Positions 1-8,345 are shown, counted from the first letter of the stretch. The stretch: 64,000 nucleotides of DNA from Clostridia bacterium (GCA_017428635.1 JAFRQK010000035.1:1-64000); one strand, 5' to 3'. Numbers and translations: made by a program. The notes: a model not told the origin generated them from the sequence alone.

Positions 1-603
1 GACCGTCAGTTTTCGCATTTTGCGAAAACTGACCCGCGGGAGCGAGAACGAATCCCCCCGCGCCAAAGGCGCGGCCTTTGCAAAAAACAGTACCCTTCAT
101 TCAAAGTACCCCCTGCTCCGCAGGAGCAGCCTGCTTGACGTGCGGTAAACTATATCGAGAGCGAATTGATCGTTAATGTCTCACCTCATCCGAGTCCTTC
201 GGACCCACCTTGTCTACCCTGCGGGGTTCGGTCAGGCGCGGCTCTGACAGCCCACCGGGCTGCCATTCACCACCGCGCCGTGCGCTTCGCTACCCTCAAG
301 GGGAAGGCTATTATCCCCCCATGCCGCAGGCATGGCCTTGATAAGAAACAGTTCCCTTCATCCAAAGCCCCCGCGCCGAAGGCGCGTCTGTTTGCACTAT
401 TTGCTTCGCAAACAGAACAAACAGGATAAAATTCCGTTTGAAATGGGACCCGACCCATTTCATCCGTCTTCGACGGAACACGGAATTTTACGGCGGTCAA
501 CATATAGGTTACCCTATGCGTGATCCTTTTTTCTCTTGCATTCCCTTTGCCTCCATGCTACAATTATCTTCAACGTTATTATCTTTTTTGCCGGAGATTT
601 TTC
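1..603. repeat. Gene-free field of palindromic repeats
   Basis: No convincing gene lies here; short open frames are composed of repeats. The stretch is packed with small palindromes: a 13-bp stem at 5-33, GCGCC-AAA-GGCGC near 60-75, GCTCC-GCA-GGAGC near 116-128, ATGCC-GCA-GGCAT near 321-333, CGCGCC-GAA-GGCGCG near 374-388, and nested stems around AAATGGG/CCCATTT at 439-462. Bases 1-107 align with 47666-47776, and 231-269 recurs inverted at 47621-47660. The sequence 180-310 resembles, from memory, a dispersed repeat type common between genes of Oscillospirales. The last ~80 bases before 604 carry the upstream region of the first acetyltransferase gene. Confidence 0.75.
5..33. repeat. 13-bp perfect hairpin, copy A
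   Basis: GTCAGTTTTCGCA pairs perfectly with TGCGAAAACTGAC around a TTT loop. The related copy at 47670-47700 keeps the position and the flanking bases but has a different, equally perfect stem. Confidence 0.85.
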
Positions 604-1134
604 ATGCCTCTCAAACTCATCAAACTCACCCCCGAATACAAAACCGCCCTCATCGAGATGATCGACGAGTGGCGCGAGGATATCGAAAAGAATCACACGA
701 ACAGTTCCCCGTGGACGATATTCAGAAACGATCCGCGCGATTTTGACTTTTACCTCGAACACCTCGAATTCAAAAAGCCGGAGAACGGCCGCGTTCCCGA
801 CTCCGTTTTCTTCCTTCTGGACGAAGACCGGGACCGTCTTCTCGGCGCGGTCAATATCCGCCATTACCTCAGCGATCAGCTCTTGAAAGAAGGCGGCCAT
901 ATCGGCGACGGCATACGCCCGACCGAACGCGGAAAAGGATACGGGACGGAGCTCGTCCGCCTCGCCCTCATTGAGTGCAGGAAACTCGGGATCGAAAAGG
1001 TTCTCATGACCTGTGACAAGATCAATACCGCCTCCGCGAAGACGATAATCAAAAACGGCGGCGTCCTCGAAAACGAGTTCGTAAACTCCGAGGGGCAGAT
1101 CGAACAGAGATACTGGATCACTTTGGTTGACTGA
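604..1134 (+). CDS. GNAT family N-acetyltransferase
   Basis: A 176-residue GCN5-related acetyltransferase. It transfers an acetyl group from acetyl-CoA to an unknown amine. The acetyl-CoA loop is visible as RPTERGKGYGTELV (Q/RxxGxG/A type) in the middle, followed by a helix and the C-terminal strand with LENEFVNSEGQ and RYWI, which resembles YesJ/GNAT proteins that act on small molecules or antibiotics. The ATG at 604 is chosen because an open frame starting at 520 runs into AT-rich upstream sequence and GGAGA lies just before 604. The stop almost touches the next GNAT gene, so the two are probably co-transcribed. Substrate unknown. Confidence 0.85.
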   Translation: MPLKLIKLTPEYKTALIEMIDEWREDIEKNHTNSSPWTIFRNDPRDFDFYLEHLEFKKPENGRVPDSVFFLLDEDRDRLLGAVNIRHYLSDQLLKEGGHIGDGIRPTERGKGYGTELVRLALIECRKLGIEKVLMTCDKINTASAKTIIKNGGVLENEFVNSEGQIEQRYWITLVD

Positions 1135-1138
1135 TCGG

Positions 1139-1588
1139 ATGAAAACCATGATCGTCGCAGTTGATAAAACCAACGTCGCCGCCGCGGCGCAGGTCCATTC
1201 TGCCTCGTGGCGGGAGTCCCACCGCTCTTTCTGCGATCCCGATTTCATCGCTCTGCACTCGCCGGAACGTCAACGGGAATACATAGAGCGAAAAATGAGA
1301 TCGGGGACTGCGTTCTATATGCTTGTCGACGGCGGACCGGTCGGGATCGTGTCGGTGACGGGGGATCTGATCGAGGATCTTTACGTTCTGCCCGAAAAAC
1401 AGGGCATGGGGTACGGAACGGAACTTCTGAAGTTCGCAGTCGGGAAATGCGAAGGGATCCCGACTCTTTGGATACTTGAAAACAACGTTATGGCCGCGGA
1501 GTTCTACCGCGGGAAAGGATTCCGTGAAACCGGACGGATAGGGTCGGTCGCGGACGGGTTGGATGAGATAGAATTTGAACTGAAATAA
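1139..1588 (+). CDS. GNAT family N-acetyltransferase
   Basis: A ~149-residue acetyltransferase with the acetyl-CoA motif PEKQGMGYGTELL at about residues 85-98 and the family's typical FYRGKGFRETGR ending, as in RimI-like proteins that acetylate proteins or small molecules. The start is either the ATG at 1139 or the one at 1148; a TTG at 1127 would overlap the preceding gene. It follows the other acetyltransferase by a few bases and shares its strand and the terminator at 1589-1620, so they form a two-gene unit. The two proteins are not close copies. Substrate unknown. Confidence 0.85.
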   Translation: MKTMIVAVDKTNVAAAAQVHSASWRESHRSFCDPDFIALHSPERQREYIERKMRSGTAFYMLVDGGPVGIVSVTGDLIEDLYVLPEKQGMGYGTELLKFAVGKCEGIPTLWILENNVMAAEFYRGKGFRETGRIGSVADGLDEIEFELK

Positions 1589-1620
1589 AAAAGCAGGCTC
1601 ACGCCTGCTTTTTCGTTTTT
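1589..1620. terminator. Bidirectional rho-independent terminator
   Basis: AAAAAGCAGGC-TCAC-GCCTGCTTTTT stem with U-tracts on both strands. It sits between the convergent GNAT pair and the SLH gene and can stop both. Confidence 0.9.
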
Positions 1621-1621
1621 G

Positions 1622-3121
1622 TCATTGTTTGTCGTAAACGTTCACCACGAAGCGTTTCAGCATCGCGGCGACCTGTGCGCGCGTAGCGGACGCGCCGGGG
1701 TCGAGTTTCAGACGAGTGCCCGAACCCGAGCCGAAAATGATCCCTTCCGCCACCGCCCATGAGAAGGCGTCCGTCGACCAGTACGACAGTTCAGCCACGT
1801 CAAAGAAGGACGAGAGGTCCGCCCTGTTGAAACGATCGTATCCCTTGCCTTCGGTGAATCTCTGGAGGAAAGTGACGGCTTCCTCGCGCGTCACCGCGGC
1901 GTAAGGATTGAAGTGAGTATCGTCGACTCCTTTGGTGACGCCGTTCGAAGACGCCCAAGCGACGGCGTCTTCGTACCAGCTTCCCGCCTCGACGTCGACG
2001 AATTTCCCGCGCGCCTCGTCGCCGACTGCGGGGGAACCCTCAAGACGCCACAGGACCGTGACGAGCATTGCGCGCGTCATCGTCGCGGCCGGCGAGAAAG
2101 TATTCGCGGAGGTGCCGAGGAAAAGTCCCCGGGAGATCACGTAGTCTATCCCGTCGTGCGCCCAGTTGCCCACGGCGGGCATATCGGTGAATTTCGCTCC
2201 CGGACAGTACGGACCGAAGCCGCACAGCACGGTCCCGTCGGTGATCCTCGGGTATTTGCCCGAAGTAGCCGATTCGTCGCCGACCGTGAACTCGTGTTCT
2301 TCCACGATATACGCGCCGTCCGAGTTGGATGCGGATATCCTGTAAACGTATACGCCGGGCGGCAGAGTGCCGAAAACGACGTATTTGTCGATCTTTGAGA
2401 TATCGTAAACGTACTCCGCCGGATAAGTTACGGAACCCGTCAGCATTTTTCCGTTCGCGTCCCAGACGCCCGCGGAGAGCTCGGTGATCGGGGATGTGAA
2501 CGATACGACCGCTCCCTTGAGGGTGTACGAATCTCCCGTTTTGACCGTCACCGGATAGTTGCAGTAGACGCCGTAGATACCGCGTTTTTCGGACGGAGCG
2601 CAAGTGCCGTACGAGGGCCAGAACGTGTTTACCGCGTACCAGACGCGCAGTCCGTACGAGAAGGCGGCGCACCGCTCGAACAGTTCCGCGAAAAGGACGG
2701 TCGCGTCGACGCATCCTTCGAACGTGTCGGGGATCGCCCGCATCGCCGTGAGCGTCGCGCATTCCGACCCCTCAAGTTCGTATTTGAGGTACTTCATCTG
2801 TCCTTCGACCGTATCGTAGAACAAACCGTTTTCTTCACACCACTTTTTGAGCCGTTCGTATCTCGGGCCGTTCCACATGAAGAGACCGTACGAGTAAAGA
2901 CCGTTCGTGTCGATATCGCCCGCGTTCGGATTGAACGAACATTCGCACATTATGTTCGCCATGATCCCCGCGGCGGCGGCGGTCGTCAGTTCGAGATCTT
3001 CCGTGAGAAAAGAAAACACTTCTTCCTCGACCGTTGCAGCCCCGACGGAGACCGGCATGACGAAAAGCGCCGTGAAGAGCGCGGCGAGAAGAAGCGATAT
3101 GATCCTCGTTTTCAGTTTCAA
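1622..3121 (-). CDS. SLH-anchored secreted protein with phage-tail-lysozyme-like domain
   Basis: A 499-residue surface protein. A signal peptide (hydrophobic run ISLLLAALFTALFV, ending at ...VGA) is followed by ~150 residues that look like the phage tail lysozyme family: GIMANIMCECSFNP, then YGLFMWNGPRYERL. Members cut peptidoglycan glycan strands. A ~100-residue beta-rich linker comes next, then three C-terminal SLH repeats (from about residue 320, with WAHDGIDYVISRG, WYEDAVAWASSNG and TRAQVAAMLKRF), which bind pyruvylated cell-wall polymer. The start is the TTG at 3121, since AGAAGG lies seven bases upstream; an ATG at 3148 would place that ribosome site inside the gene. Likely a wall-bound lysozyme-like remodelling enzyme, activity unproven. 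Confidence 0.8.
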   Translation of the reverse strand: MKLKTRIISLLLAALFTALFVMPVSVGAATVEEEVFSFLTEDLELTTAAAAGIMANIMCECSFNPNAGDIDTNGLYSYGLFMWNGPRYERLKKWCEENGLFYDTVEGQMKYLKYELEGSECATLTAMRAIPDTFEGCVDATVLFAELFERCAAFSYGLRVWYAVNTFWPSYGTCAPSEKRGIYGVYCNYPVTVKTGDSYTLKGAVVSFTSPITELSAGVWDANGKMLTGSVTYPAEYVYDISKIDKYVVFGTLPPGVYVYRISASNSDGAYIVEEHEFTVGDESATSGKYPRITDGTVLCGFGPYCPGAKFTDMPAVGNWAHDGIDYVISRGLFLGTSANTFSPAATMTRAMLVTVLWRLEGSPAVGDEARGKFVDVEAGSWYEDAVAWASSNGVTKGVDDTHFNPYAAVTREEAVTFLQRFTEGKGYDRFNRADLSSFFDVAELSYWSTDAFSWAVAEGIIFGSGSGTRLKLDPGASATRAQVAAMLKRFVVNVYDKQ

Positions 3122-3168
3122 GAGACGACCTTCTTTCGGATAAAACACGTTTGCGGCTGGCGTTTATA

Positions 3169-3197
3169 ATTCTACCATATATCCCACGCTTTGTCTA
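3169..3197 (-). promoter_or_regulatory. Sigma-A-type promoter of the SLH/lysozyme gene
   Basis: Reading the minus strand, TAGACA (3197-3192), a 17-base spacer, then TAGAAT (3174-3169), about 50 bases before the TTG start. Confidence 0.6.
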
Positions 3198-3216
3198 CCG
3201 GACCGGCAAAGTGGCA

Positions 3217-3738
3217 TTATTTACCGCTTTCCCGCTTCCCGGCAAAAAAGCTTTTGAGAAGAGCGGCGGACTCGTCCGCGAGAACGCCCTCCTTGATCTT
3301 CGTTCTGTGACCGACGGGGAGCGAACCGAGATCCGATACGCTCCCGAAGGCTCCGTATTTCGGGTCTCTCGCACCGAAGACGGTCCGGGGTACTCTGGCG
3401 TTGAGGATCGCGCCCGCGCACATGGGACAAGGCTCGAGCGTGACGTAGATCTCGCAACCGACGAGACGCCAGCCGTGAAGCGTACCGCACGCGCGGCGGA
3501 TCGCGGCGGTCTCCGCGTGGTAAAGCGCGTCTTTTTTGCTCTCGCGGCCGTTGTAATCCGCCCCTACGATGACGCCGTCTCTTACGACGACCGCGCCGAC
3601 GGGCACCTCGTCTTCTTCCGCCGCGGCGGCGGCGAGTTCGAGCGCGCAGCGCATGAAATACTCGTCGCGTTCGTTTTCACCTTCAGGCGGAGACTCATAT
3701 TTTTCCGTTATTCTTCTGATTATTTCTTCTCTTTCCAT
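3217..3738 (-). CDS. tadA: tRNA-specific adenosine deaminase TadA
   Basis: A 173-residue zinc enzyme that converts wobble adenosine 34 of tRNA-Arg(ACG) to inosine. The CDA-fold signature is complete: HAE at residues 74-76 (zinc ligand and proton shuttle) and PCPMC at 103-107 (zinc ligands). An N-terminal ~20-residue extension precedes the usual start of the domain (DEYFMRCALELA). It overlaps the 3' end of the upstream CPBP protease gene by 19 bases on the same strand, so the two are translationally coupled. Family assignment is secure; essential in most bacteria. Confidence 0.93.
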   Translation of the reverse strand: MEREEIIRRITEKYESPPEGENERDEYFMRCALELAAAAAEEDEVPVGAVVVRDGVIVGADYNGRESKKDALYHAETAAIRRACGTLHGWRLVGCEIYVTLEPCPMCAGAILNARVPRTVFGARDPKYGAFGSVSDLGSLPVGHRTKIKEGVLADESAALLKSFFAGKRESGK

Positions 3739-4529
3739 CGGGCCTTTCCTCCGGTGAGCAGCATTACCCCCGCCGCGATCGCGGCGATCCCCGCGAAAAC
3801 GGAGAGCGGGACGACGGGCTCGATCCCCGTCGCCGTCAGGGCGAGCGAAACGTAAAGCGCAAGATTATACAGCGCGTGAGCGGCGATCGGACCGACCGGG
3901 ATAAGGGACCGCTTTTTCGCCGTCAGACCGTACGGGGCGATCGCGGCGAGGATCACTCCGGCGGCGAACGGGAAGACGTATCCGCTCCCCGGGTGGAACG
4001 CGGCGAAACCGACGGCCGTTACGACCGCAGCGCCGATCCGCGCCGGGATGGGATCGTCCCGCTCACGGAGCGCTCCGAGCAGAACGCCTCTGAAAAACGT
4101 CTCCTCGAGGACTGGATACACGGTACATCCGAGGATCGCCCGGATAATGAGTTCGCGCGTTGAATACGACGGCGCGTCCGTCTTTACAAGACCGGACGTC
4201 GAGATCAGAACGTTGACCGCGAGGAGCAAAAAGACAGCCGCGGGGACGAGATAAGCGGGCTTTTTCGACCGCAGCGGTTCACCGGACCCCGGGAACTCTC
4301 CTTCCGCCTCGGGCCGCGGGCGAGCGACGGCGAGAGCCGGAGCGCATCCGACGCCGAGCGACACCGCCGTCAGAGCCGCGCTCACGCCGGCGGGGAGGGC
4401 GGCGTCCGTTTTCAGGAGGGCTGACGCCGCGAAAAAGAGAAGACGGGACAGACCGAAGGCGGCGAAAAACGAAACGGCCGCCGCGACGGCGTTCACGATC
4501 CTCCTCTTTTTTTCGGCGTTATTTTCCAT
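3720..4529 (-). CDS. CPBP family intramembrane glutamic endopeptidase
   Basis: A 269-residue membrane protein with about eight hydrophobic segments. The CPBP/Abi protease motifs are present: EETFFRG with Glu142-Glu143 and Arg147, His179 in FAAFHPG and His218 in IAAHALYN. Family members cleave prenylated or membrane-bound peptides; bacterial ones are linked to bacteriocin immunity and to regulated proteolysis. The substrate here is unknown. It lies immediately upstream of and overlaps tadA, forming a two-gene unit. Ala/Gly-rich helices and GC-rich codons match the surroundings. Confidence 0.85.
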   Translation of the reverse strand: MENNAEKKRRIVNAVAAAVSFFAAFGLSRLLFFAASALLKTDAALPAGVSAALTAVSLGVGCAPALAVARPRPEAEGEFPGSGEPLRSKKPAYLVPAAVFLLLAVNVLISTSGLVKTDAPSYSTRELIIRAILGCTVYPVLEETFFRGVLLGALRERDDPIPARIGAAVVTAVGFAAFHPGSGYVFPFAAGVILAAIAPYGLTAKKRSLIPVGPIAAHALYNLALYVSLALTATGIEPVVPLSVFAGIAAIAAGVMLLTGGKARWKEKK

Positions 4530-4591
4530 TATCGCGTCTCCCGGGAAACCCTTATTTTCAAAAATCTATTTATTTTAAAGATATTTTGTAT

Positions 4592-4597
4592 TATAAT
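4592..4597 (+). promoter_or_regulatory. Possible -10 element upstream of zapA
   Basis: A perfect TATAAT in the AT-rich gap 4530-4680, 84 bases before zapA. The hexamer 17 bases upstream (TTTATT) is a poor -35, so the promoter is tentative. Confidence 0.4.
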
Positions 4598-4680
4598 ATA
4601 TCATTGGAGAATGATGTTCTCATCTTCCCCGAAGACCATTATACATAAAAAACTTCCGTTTTTCAACCAAAAAAGAAGGG

Positions 4681-5157
4681 ATGGAAATCGAAATGGACGA
4701 AAAAAGAAGAGTCGACGTAGAGATCGCCGGTCTTAAAATGTCTCTTGTGACCGACGAGACCGAATCGTTCGTCGAGAGCGTAGTGAGACGCGTCAACGAT
4801 TCTATGAATTCTCTTTTGCAGTCGAGCAGGAACAGGACGCGTCTGGACGCGGCCCTGCTCTGCGCGCTCGACTTCTGCTCCGACAAACTGACCGCCGAAA
4901 AGAGGGTCAGGAACCTCGAGGCGCAGATCTCTCTTTACGACGTCAACCTCAGAAAAGCCAGAGCCGAGAACGCCGAGCTGAAAGCGGCGCTCGAAGGAGC
5001 AAAGGGCGGAAAGAAAAAGGCGGAGGATCAGATAAAGATCGAAGAGCCCGCCGCAGCCGCCGAGGAGCCGGCAAAAGAGGAAAAGACCGAGAGCAGAGAG
5101 GACAAACTCAAACTGATCGAGTCCATGCTCAAGGGACGCGGCGAAAAGAAAGACTGA
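4681..5157 (+). CDS. zapA: Cell division protein ZapA
   Basis: A 158-residue protein. The N-terminal ~90 residues are ZapA-like: a beta strand RVDVEIAGLKMSLV, then the helix with VNDSMN and LDAALLCALDFC, then a long coiled coil (about residues 78-110). ZapA binds FtsZ in the cytoplasm and bundles the Z-ring. The last ~45 residues are Lys/Glu/Ala-rich and look disordered. AAGAAGG directly abuts the ATG at 4681; an internal ATG at 4693 is an alternative start with a more usual distance. First gene of a plus-strand run of division and shape genes reaching 13541. Confidence 0.85.
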   Translation: MEIEMDEKRRVDVEIAGLKMSLVTDETESFVESVVRRVNDSMNSLLQSSRNRTRLDAALLCALDFCSDKLTAEKRVRNLEAQISLYDVNLRKARAENAELKAALEGAKGGKKKAEDQIKIEEPAAAAEEPAKEEKTESREDKLKLIESMLKGRGEKKD

Positions 5158-5167
5158 GTTTTATCCT

Positions 5168-7252
5168 TTGAATATCACCGACAAGAGAAGGGCGCGCGCG
5201 ACCCTTCCCGAACTGCTCGCGCCCGCGGGCTCGCCCGAGGCGCTCGCCGCCGCAGTTGAAGCGGGAGCGGACGCCGTTTATCTCGGGCTGTCCGTCTTTT
5301 CAAACAGGATGAGGGCGCGCAACTTTTCGCCGGAAGAGCTTTCGGACGCCGTCACCCTTTGCAGGATCTACGGTGTGAAGCTTTACGTCACCCTCAACAC
5401 CCGCGTTTTCGACCGCGAGAGGGAAGAACTCGAGGCGATCTGCTCCCTTGACGGGATCAGGCGGGCGGACGGTTTCATCGTAGCCGACCCGGGTCTTTGC
5501 GCGATGCTCCGCGAGCGCGTCCCCGGAGTTCCGCTCCACGCAAGTACGCAGATGACGTGCTCGACCGCGCGCGACGCGGAAGCGCTCCGCCGTATGGGTT
5601 TCACGCGAATGGTCGCGCCGAGGGAACTGACGGGGGAGCAGATAAAAAAACTTGCAGATGAGTCTGTGCTCGATATCGAGATCTTCATCCACGGAGCGCA
5701 CTGCGTTTCGTTTTCCGGTCAATGCCTGATGAGTTACGCGATGGGCGGCAGGTCCCCGAACAGAGGGGAGTGCGCCCAGCCGTGCCGGATGGTCTATACC
5801 GTCGAGGGAAAAGACGGCGCGATCGCCGCGGACCCGAACCGCCATCCGCTCAGCCTGAAGGATATGTCGCTCGCTTCCCATATTCCGGAGATAATCAGCT
5901 CCGGCGTCGCCTCGCTCAAGATCGAGGGCAGACAGAAGGGAGCCGATTACGTAAGGGGAGTGACTGCGACCTACAGACGCCTTCTCGACGAAAGACGCTC
6001 CGCGACCGCGGAGGAGAAGGCTTTCCTCGAGGGCCTCTTTTCCCGTTCCGGTTTCACCGACGGGTACTTCACCGGGAACCGCAGAAAGATGACCGGGATA
6101 CGACCGGAGGGAGAGGGAGACCGCACCGCGCCGCGAAAGGACGGGGCGACGCCCGACAGAAAAGTAAGGATCGCCGCTCGCGCGGTGATAAAAAGCGGAT
6201 CGCCGTCGACGCTGACGCTCTCCGACGGGGAGGTAACGGTCACCGTCGCGGGACCCTGCCCGGACAGAGCCGTCACGCTTCCGCTCGACGCGGACGGCGT
6301 GAGGTCGTGCCTTTCCAAAACCGGTTCGACTCCGTTCTTGCTCGATCCCGACGATATCGCCGTCGAACTCGACCCGTCGCTGTGGCTCACGCGGGCGCAG
6401 CTGAACGAACTGAGACGAACGGGTACGGACGCGCTGATCGCCGCGCATAAAGCCGCGGCGCCTTCCGCGAACGCAGCGGCGCGCCGGACCGAAGATATAA
6501 AAAGACCGGATTTCAAAAAGGCCGCCGTTATGCTCCGGGCGGAGCAGGCGACGGCGGAGGCGGCGCGGTATTTTGACCTGCTGTTCTTGCCCGAAGACGA
6601 ACTGTTCCGGGCGAAAGGGACGGCGCCGTCCGAAAAACTCGGGCTTTACCTTCCTCCCGTCGCCGTCCGCGACGAAGAGACGGAGAAGACGCTCGAGCGA
6701 GCGCGCGGCGCGGGGATCGAATATGTTTCCGTCAATACGCTGTCGCAGCTCGACGCGGCGAAGAGTATGGGGTTCGACGTCAACGCGACGCAGAGGTTCA
6801 ACGTCACTTCTTCCGACGCGGCGAAGGAGATATTCTCTCTCGGCGCGGACAGGGTCACGGCGTCCGTCGAACTGTCGGCGGATGCGGTCTCTCATCTGAC
6901 CTGCCCGGTCGGGGCGGTCGTTTACGGCAGGTTCCCGCTTATGACGACGGAAAGGTGTATCCTTACCGATACGTGCGACGGGAAAAACTGCATGATGAAG
7001 AGATCCGCGCCCGTTTTCCTGACGGACAGAAAGGGCGCGAAGATGCCCGCGGTCCCGCTTCCGGGATGCCGTACTCTCATTCTGAACGCGAACGTGATCT
7101 GGTGCGCGGACAGACCGGAGACGGTGAAAAAAGCGGATCTTACACACACGGTATTCCTTTTCACGACGGAAAGTCCGCGCGAGGTCGATCGCGTTATCGC
7201 CGCTTACGAGAGCGGCGAGCCGTACGATCCCGGCGCGATAAGAAGATTCTGA
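5168..7252 (+). CDS. U32 peptidase family protein with C-terminal domain (RlhA-like)
   Basis: A 694-residue U32 protein. The TIM-barrel start PELLAPAGSPEALAAAVEAG and the cysteine-rich family signature CVSFSGQCLMSY...RGECAQPCR at about residues 178-207 are clear, followed by SLKIEGRQK. A long middle/C-terminal part (about 320-690) matches the DUF3656-bearing long members, length close to E. coli RlhA. Despite the 'peptidase' name, RlhA and TrhP homologues hydroxylate 23S rRNA or tRNA cytidine/uridine using prephenate-derived chemistry, with an Fe-S cluster on the cysteines. Start is the TTG at 5168, without a strong ribosome site; it follows zapA by 10 bases. RNA modification is inferred by homology. 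Confidence 0.8.
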   Translation: MNITDKRRARATLPELLAPAGSPEALAAAVEAGADAVYLGLSVFSNRMRARNFSPEELSDAVTLCRIYGVKLYVTLNTRVFDREREELEAICSLDGIRRADGFIVADPGLCAMLRERVPGVPLHASTQMTCSTARDAEALRRMGFTRMVAPRELTGEQIKKLADESVLDIEIFIHGAHCVSFSGQCLMSYAMGGRSPNRGECAQPCRMVYTVEGKDGAIAADPNRHPLSLKDMSLASHIPEIISSGVASLKIEGRQKGADYVRGVTATYRRLLDERRSATAEEKAFLEGLFSRSGFTDGYFTGNRRKMTGIRPEGEGDRTAPRKDGATPDRKVRIAARAVIKSGSPSTLTLSDGEVTVTVAGPCPDRAVTLPLDADGVRSCLSKTGSTPFLLDPDDIAVELDPSLWLTRAQLNELRRTGTDALIAAHKAAAPSANAAARRTEDIKRPDFKKAAVMLRAEQATAEAARYFDLLFLPEDELFRAKGTAPSEKLGLYLPPVAVRDEETEKTLERARGAGIEYVSVNTLSQLDAAKSMGFDVNATQRFNVTSSDAAKEIFSLGADRVTASVELSADAVSHLTCPVGAVVYGRFPLMTTERCILTDTCDGKNCMMKRSAPVFLTDRKGAKMPAVPLPGCRTLILNANVIWCADRPETVKKADLTHTVFLFTTESPREVDRVIAAYESGEPYDPGAIRRF

Positions 7253-7266
7253 ATCCGGAGAGTATT

Positions 7267-7713
7267 ATGGCAGATAAACTGAAAATCAAGATATTGAGAG
7301 ACGGAGCGAACGTTCCGGCTTACGCCACGGAGGGCTCGGCGGGTCTCGATCTCGCCTGCGCCTCGGAGCAGCCGATCACCGTGCCGGCTCACGGCATCGC
7401 AAAGATCCCGACCGGCATCGCCGCGGAATGTGAACGGCGCGACGCCGCCCTTCTGATCTTCGCGCGTTCTGGGCTGGCGACCAAACACGGAATATCGCTC
7501 GCGAACGGGGTGGGCGTCGTCGACCCCGACTACCGCGGCGAGATAATCGTCTCGGTCCTGAACAACTCGGAGGAGGACTATACGGTCCCGCCGGGGGAGA
7601 GGATCGCGCAGCTCGTTATCGTCCCGTTCGTCCGCGCCGAAGTCGCCGTCGCAGAAGAACTCTCCGACACGGAGAGAGGAGCGGGCGGGTTCGGCTCGAC
7701 GGGTAAGGCGTGA
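7267..7713 (+). CDS. dut: dUTP diphosphatase
   Basis: A 148-residue trimeric dUTPase, which hydrolyses dUTP to dUMP and pyrophosphate and so keeps uracil out of DNA. The five motifs are readable: EGSAGLDL (1), ARSGLA (2), GVGVVDPDYRGE (3), PPGERIAQLVI (4) and the C-terminal arm RGAGGFGSTG (5). The ATG at 7267 has GGAGAG six bases upstream; a longer open frame extends left into the preceding gene but lacks family similarity there. It lies between the U32 gene and maf, which fits a nucleotide-sanitation pair. Confidence 0.95.
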   Translation: MADKLKIKILRDGANVPAYATEGSAGLDLACASEQPITVPAHGIAKIPTGIAAECERRDAALLIFARSGLATKHGISLANGVGVVDPDYRGEIIVSVLNNSEEDYTVPPGERIAQLVIVPFVRAEVAVAEELSDTERGAGGFGSTGKA

Positions 7714-7714
7714 T

Positions 7715-8323
7715 ATGGAAAAACTCATCCTCGCATCCGCATCGCCGCGCCGCCGCGAACTGCTCGAAGCGGCGGGCATACCGCATACCGTCTTCAAAAT
7801 GGATATCGACGAGACGCCTGACGTCTCGCGCTATTCCCGCGAGTCCGGTCTTCCGTTTCCCGAATGGTACACGCGCGAATGCGCGCTCGTCAAACTGAGA
7901 GCGGCGGCGGATCTGATATATAAAGGGGACGGCCGTCCCGTTATCGTGACCGCGGACACCGTGGTGTCGCCCGACGGAGAGCGAATCTTCGGTAAGCCGG
8001 CGGACGAAGACGACGCCGCGCGGATGCTGCGAGAGTTGTCGGGGACCGATCACACCGTCGTAGGCGGGATATGCGTGACGGACGGCAGCTCGACGCTCGT
8101 CTCATCCGTGACGACGCGCGTCAGATTCAAAGAACTCACCGAGCGCGAGATCGCCTCGTACGTCGGATCGGGCGAGCCGTTCGGCAAAGCGGGGGCGTAC
8201 GCGATCCAGGGGAAGGCGTCGCTTTTCGTCGAATCGGTGAGCGGCGATTACGCCAATATAGTAGGTATTTCCGTGTTCGAGCTGCGGCGGATGCTCGCGG
8301 ATCTCGGCCACGATCCGGCATAA
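7715..8323 (+). CDS. maf: Maf family nucleoside triphosphate pyrophosphatase
   Basis: A 202-residue Maf protein. The signature SASPRRRELLEAAG is at residues 7-20, the conserved DETPD at about 32, TADTVV at about 85 and the KAGAYAIQGKASLF substrate-loop region at about 160. Maf proteins hydrolyse dTTP/UTP or modified nucleotides and were first linked to septum arrest. The start is one base after the dut stop (TGATATG), so the two are co-translated. Neighbouring dut and downstream mreB match the conserved Firmicute maf-mreBCD order. Confidence 0.93.
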   Translation: MEKLILASASPRRRELLEAAGIPHTVFKMDIDETPDVSRYSRESGLPFPEWYTRECALVKLRAAADLIYKGDGRPVIVTADTVVSPDGERIFGKPADEDDAARMLRELSGTDHTVVGGICVTDGSSTLVSSVTTRVRFKELTEREIASYVGSGEPFGKAGAYAIQGKASLFVESVSGDYANIVGISVFELRRMLADLGHDPA

Positions 8324-8345
8324 TTCAGGGAAAGGTTTTTACGGT

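Noticed and set aside
1-520. Possible small protein genes in the first 520 bases
   Set aside because: Open frames there are made of palindromic repeats, lack ribosome sites and share sequence with the gene-free region after the tRNA.
5300-7147. Long open frame on the minus strand opposite the U32 gene
   Set aside because: Arg/Arg-rich nonsense composition; GC-rich DNA leaves few stops. The plus-strand gene has all family motifs.
5168-7252. Calling the U32 protein a collagenase or protease
   Set aside because: The long U32 members with this C-terminal part are linked to RNA hydroxylation; protease activity is not supported by catalytic residues.
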